From contig CAMAXU010000019.1 of the NCBI GenBank assembly GCA_945862455.1, positions 1 to 33,884 of the forward strand: a DNA stretch of 33,884 nucleotides, read 5' to 3'. This document shows, in pieces, positions 31,575-33,884 of this stretch. A program made the position numbers and the translations under genes. The stretch's first letter is position 1. The number at the start of each line of letters is the position of its first letter. The notes under the pieces were generated by a model, which was given only the letters and a program-made list of their open reading frames with translations, had not been told where the DNA came from and did not search any database. The stretch comes from Rickettsia typhi (GTDB lineage Bacteria; Pseudomonadota; Alphaproteobacteria; Rickettsiales; UBA1997).

Positions 31575-32648
31575 GTGACTAAGAATCTTACTGTAGCACT
31601 GGATTGTATGGGGGGCGATAGAGCTCCCCAAATTGTAATTGAAGGAGCTGACTTAATAGCTTCCTCAAATCTTGATATCCATTTTCTGCTTTTTGGAGAT
31701 TCTAAAAAAATCACACCAATTCTGCAAAATTGTCGTTATCTTAAAGGTCGTTACACACTTAATCATACTGAAGAATTTGTTTCATCTGACGAAAAGCCAT
31801 CAATAGCTTTACGTCGCGGCACTAAATCTAGCATGCGTCTAGCAATAAATTCTGTAAAAGATGGCGAAGCTGATGTTATAATTTCTGCCGGAAACACTGG
31901 TGCATTAATGGCGATGTCAAAAATTGTACTGCGCCCTCTTCCATCAATTGATCGTCCGGCAATTATAACTTCAATTCCTAACCAAAAAAAGAAAGCCACA
32001 ATAATGCTCGACATGGGAGCAAATGTTGAATGCGATGCTGATGTTTTATTTCAGTTCGCAGTGATGGGTCATGCTTTTGCTCGCACTACTTTAAAAATTG
32101 AAAACCCGACAATCGGAATCCTCAATGTTGGTTCTGAAGAAGCTAAAGGAAATGATGCGGTACGCGGAGCTGCAACTTTATTAAAAGCCAGCAATTTAAA
32201 AAATGATTTTTACGGTTATGTTGAAGGCGACGATATTGCAAAAGGCACAGTCGATATTGTAGTTACAGATGGCTTTACCGGAAACATCACTCTTAAAGCA
32301 ATTGAAGGAACGGTAAAATTAGTAACTAATGTTATTAAAGAAGGATTTAGCGATTCAATCTGGTCAAAAATTGGCTATATTTTAGCAAGTGTTTCAATCA
32401 ATAAGGCTAAGAAAACCATGGATCCACGCATGCATAATGGCGCTATGCTGGTTGGCTTAAACGGCGTTGTTGTAAAAAGTCATGGCGGAACGGATAAAGT
32501 TGGTTTCGCTAATGCTATTAAAGTTGCAATATCGCTAGTAAAACACGAAATAAACGAACAAATTATACATGAATTGAAATCAGCAGTAGAGACAATAAAA
32601 TCAGCTTCCGAACAAGCGCCTGCCCAAATTGAAGAAGAGGTTAAATGA
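31575..32648 (+). CDS. plsX: Phosphate acyltransferase PlsX
   Basis: 357 residues starting at GTG 31575 (read as Met; TKNLTVALDCMGGDRAPQIV). No ATG lies closer than the internal Met12, which would cut the first strand, so GTG is preferred. Motifs: ALDCMGGDRAP, SAGNTGALMAMSKIVLRPLP, TIMLDMGANVECDADVLFQF, GILNVGSEEAKGND and VVTDGFTGNITLKAIEGTVK. PlsX makes acyl-phosphate from acyl-ACP for phospholipid synthesis at the inner membrane. The C-terminal 25 residues are extra and hydrophilic. It overlaps fabH by 4 bases. Confidence 0.96.
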   Translation: MTKNLTVALDCMGGDRAPQIVIEGADLIASSNLDIHFLLFGDSKKITPILQNCRYLKGRYTLNHTEEFVSSDEKPSIALRRGTKSSMRLAINSVKDGEADVIISAGNTGALMAMSKIVLRPLPSIDRPAIITSIPNQKKKATIMLDMGANVECDADVLFQFAVMGHAFARTTLKIENPTIGILNVGSEEAKGNDAVRGAATLLKASNLKNDFYGYVEGDDIAKGTVDIVVTDGFTGNITLKAIEGTVKLVTNVIKEGFSDSIWSKIGYILASVSINKAKKTMDPRMHNGAMLVGLNGVVVKSHGGTDKVGFANAIKVAISLVKHEINEQIIHELKSAVETIKSASEQAPAQIEEEVK

Positions 32649-33610
32649 AAAAAATCCACAGCAAGATTAGTTCAACCGGTTCTTATCTTCCTAAAAAAAT
32701 TCTTCTTAATGCCGAATTAGCAAAAATAGTCGAGACTTCTGATGAATGGATCATGGATCGCACTGGTATCAAACAAAGACATGTTGTTTCCGAGGGTGAA
32801 TTGACTTCCGATATTGCAACTCATGCAGCTTTAAAAACTTTAGAAAAAGTCGGCAAAGAAGCCAAAGAAATTGATTTGATTATTGTTGCAACCACAACTC
32901 CCGACCTCACATTTCCAGCAACTGCCACAACAGTTCAAGCAAAAATTGGCGCAATCAATGCCTTTGCTTTTGATATTCAGGCAGTTTGTTCTGGCTTTGT
33001 TTACGCATTAGCAACCGCGGATAATTTTATTAAATCCGGTCAAGTTAAAAATGCTTTAGTAATTGGCGCTGAAACTTTATCCCGCATTGTAAATTGGGAA
33101 GATCGCAACACTTGTGTTCTTTTTGGCGATGGTGCTGGCGCAGTTTTACTTGAAGCAACTTCTGAAGAAAATTGCGGCATTATCGCCTCTGATTTACATT
33201 CTGACGGAACATTAAACAGTCTTCTAAAAACTACGGGTGGTCCTTCACTTAACCAGCAAACTGGTTTTATTGAAATGTCAGGAAAAGAAGTTTTTAAACA
33301 TGCGGTTGAAAAAATGTCGAAATCGGTTTTATCGGTTTTGGAAAAAGCCGGTTTAACTTCTAAAGATATTGATCTTCTGGTTCCGCACCAAGCCAACGCC
33401 AGAATTTTAAATGCAGTCGCAGCTCGACTAGAAATTCCTGAAGAAAAAGTGGTTTTAACAGTTCAAGATCACGCCAATACTTCAGCAGCTTCAATTCCCT
33501 TGGCATTAGATTACGCCAATTCACAAGGTAGAATTAAAAAAGGCGATGTTGTTGTGCTTGAAGCTCTCGGCGGGGGTTTAACTTGGGGATCAGTAGTGCT
33601 TCGCTGGTAG
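32645..33610 (+). CDS. fabH: 3-oxoacyl-[acyl-carrier-protein] synthase III
   Basis: 321 residues. FabH starts fatty acid synthesis by condensing acetyl-CoA with malonyl-ACP. The catalytic triad is Cys115 (DIQAVCSGFVYALATAD), His248 (LLVPHQANARIL) and Asn278 (VQDHANTSAASIPLAL). The N-terminal STGSYLPKKILLNAELAKIV and DRTGIKQRHVV match the family. Cytosolic. The ATGA overlap with plsX indicates coupled translation. In many alphaproteobacteria ihfA follows; here the next recognisable coding sequence is on the opposite strand. Confidence 0.97.
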   Translation: MKKIHSKISSTGSYLPKKILLNAELAKIVETSDEWIMDRTGIKQRHVVSEGELTSDIATHAALKTLEKVGKEAKEIDLIIVATTTPDLTFPATATTVQAKIGAINAFAFDIQAVCSGFVYALATADNFIKSGQVKNALVIGAETLSRIVNWEDRNTCVLFGDGAGAVLLEATSEENCGIIASDLHSDGTLNSLLKTTGGPSLNQQTGFIEMSGKEVFKHAVEKMSKSVLSVLEKAGLTSKDIDLLVPHQANARILNAVAARLEIPEEKVVLTVQDHANTSAASIPLALDYANSQGRIKKGDVVVLEALGGGLTWGSVVLRW

Positions 33611-33751
33611 TTAATTATTTATCCAGCTTTTTCTGTTTTAAATTTTTAGATTAATAAAAAAAGCAAAGGAAGTTTTGCCATATTGACGCAAATCAAGAAG
33701 TTTAAAATTTTCTAAAGCAAAATCTTGCGGCTTTGTCCCGACTTGTCCCAC

Positions 33752-33884
33752 CTAGTGCGGTAAAATCATTTCTAAAATCTTTTTAACTTCGTCGCTGATT
33801 TTTGGTTTCATCACCACTTCTCGTTTGTTTATCTCGTCGTAAATTCTGGCATTGATGGATTTCTTCAACTCCCTCATCACAGCT
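33752..33884 (-). CDS. C-terminal end of an unknown gene (runs off the right edge)
   Basis: A minus-strand frame enters from the right edge and stops at 33752-33754. The last 43 residues include MRELKKSINARIYDEINKRE and KPKISDEVKKILEMILPH, helical and charged. I cannot name a family. It is convergent with fabH. The 141-base gap (33611-33751) shows no clear terminator or gene. Confidence 0.5.
   Translation of the reverse strand, partial: AVMRELKKSINARIYDEINKREVVMKPKISDEVKKILEMILPH

Noticed and set aside
1..33884. CRISPR array
   Set aside because: No regularly spaced identical repeats were seen; the repeats found are dispersed palindromes.

Overview
The window is about 34 kb of AT-rich DNA (my impression is roughly one third G+C; not computed) from an alphaproteobacterium, most likely a Rickettsiales-type host-associated lineage. 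The reasons are the low G+C, a DUF2610 protein of the kind I know from Rickettsiales, the gene neighbourhoods (ddl-ftsQ-ftsA; rpmF-plsX-fabH next to bamE), decayed insertion sequences, and short palindromic elements inserted in frame inside conserved genes, as in Rickettsia palindromic elements. LpxC, BamE and Skp/OmpH indicate an LPS-bearing outer membrane. The exact family cannot be fixed from this window.

Layout. 1-1100 is an insertion-sequence graveyard: two remnants of one transposase family with matching terminal repeats and a frameshifted IS5-type fragment. 1134-5131 (minus) is a tight six-gene run: folE, maf, terC-like, DUF3833 lipoprotein, zntB-like and low-molecular-weight phosphatase. 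5132-5488 is a repeat-bearing intergenic region before skp/ompH. xerC (minus) and a secreted phytochelatin-synthase-like peptidase (plus) start 7 bp apart. 7843-8401 holds a GC-rich, highly structured candidate RNA ending in a very strong terminator. dnaE follows, but lacks the last third of the usual protein. The 10898-11454 gap carries two inverted copies of a dispersed palindromic repeat around gene debris; then come mfd and an unknown charged protein. 15586-25605 is a long minus-strand series: kbl, a DUF900 lipoprotein hydrolase, an unlisted 52-residue membrane protein, dgt, gamma-carbonic anhydrase, ClC channel, cysQ, DUF2610, ddl, ftsQ, ftsA. 25766-29329 (plus) is a candidate bufferin-like RiPP operon (Cys-containing secreted precursor, DUF692/MNIO enzyme, DUF2063 partner) followed by thiL and an RDD membrane protein. 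lpxC, three tandem hairpins, two minus-strand lipoproteins (one BamE), rpmF-plsX-fabH and the C-terminal end of an unknown gene close the window.

How the parts fit. Most genes are housekeeping: division and peptidoglycan (ddl, ftsQ, ftsA), envelope (lpxC, bamE, skp), lipid synthesis (plsX, fabH), replication and repair (dnaE, mfd, xerC, dgt) and cofactors (folE, thiL). Two accessory systems share a thiol/metal theme: the MNIO RiPP operon and the exported phytochelatin-synthase-like protein. With ZntB-like and TerC-like transporters they suggest attention to metal homeostasis, which is inference. The most notable anomalies are the truncated dnaE beside palindromic repeats, the structured RNA candidate at 8055-8195, and palindromic insertions inside mfd and cysQ.
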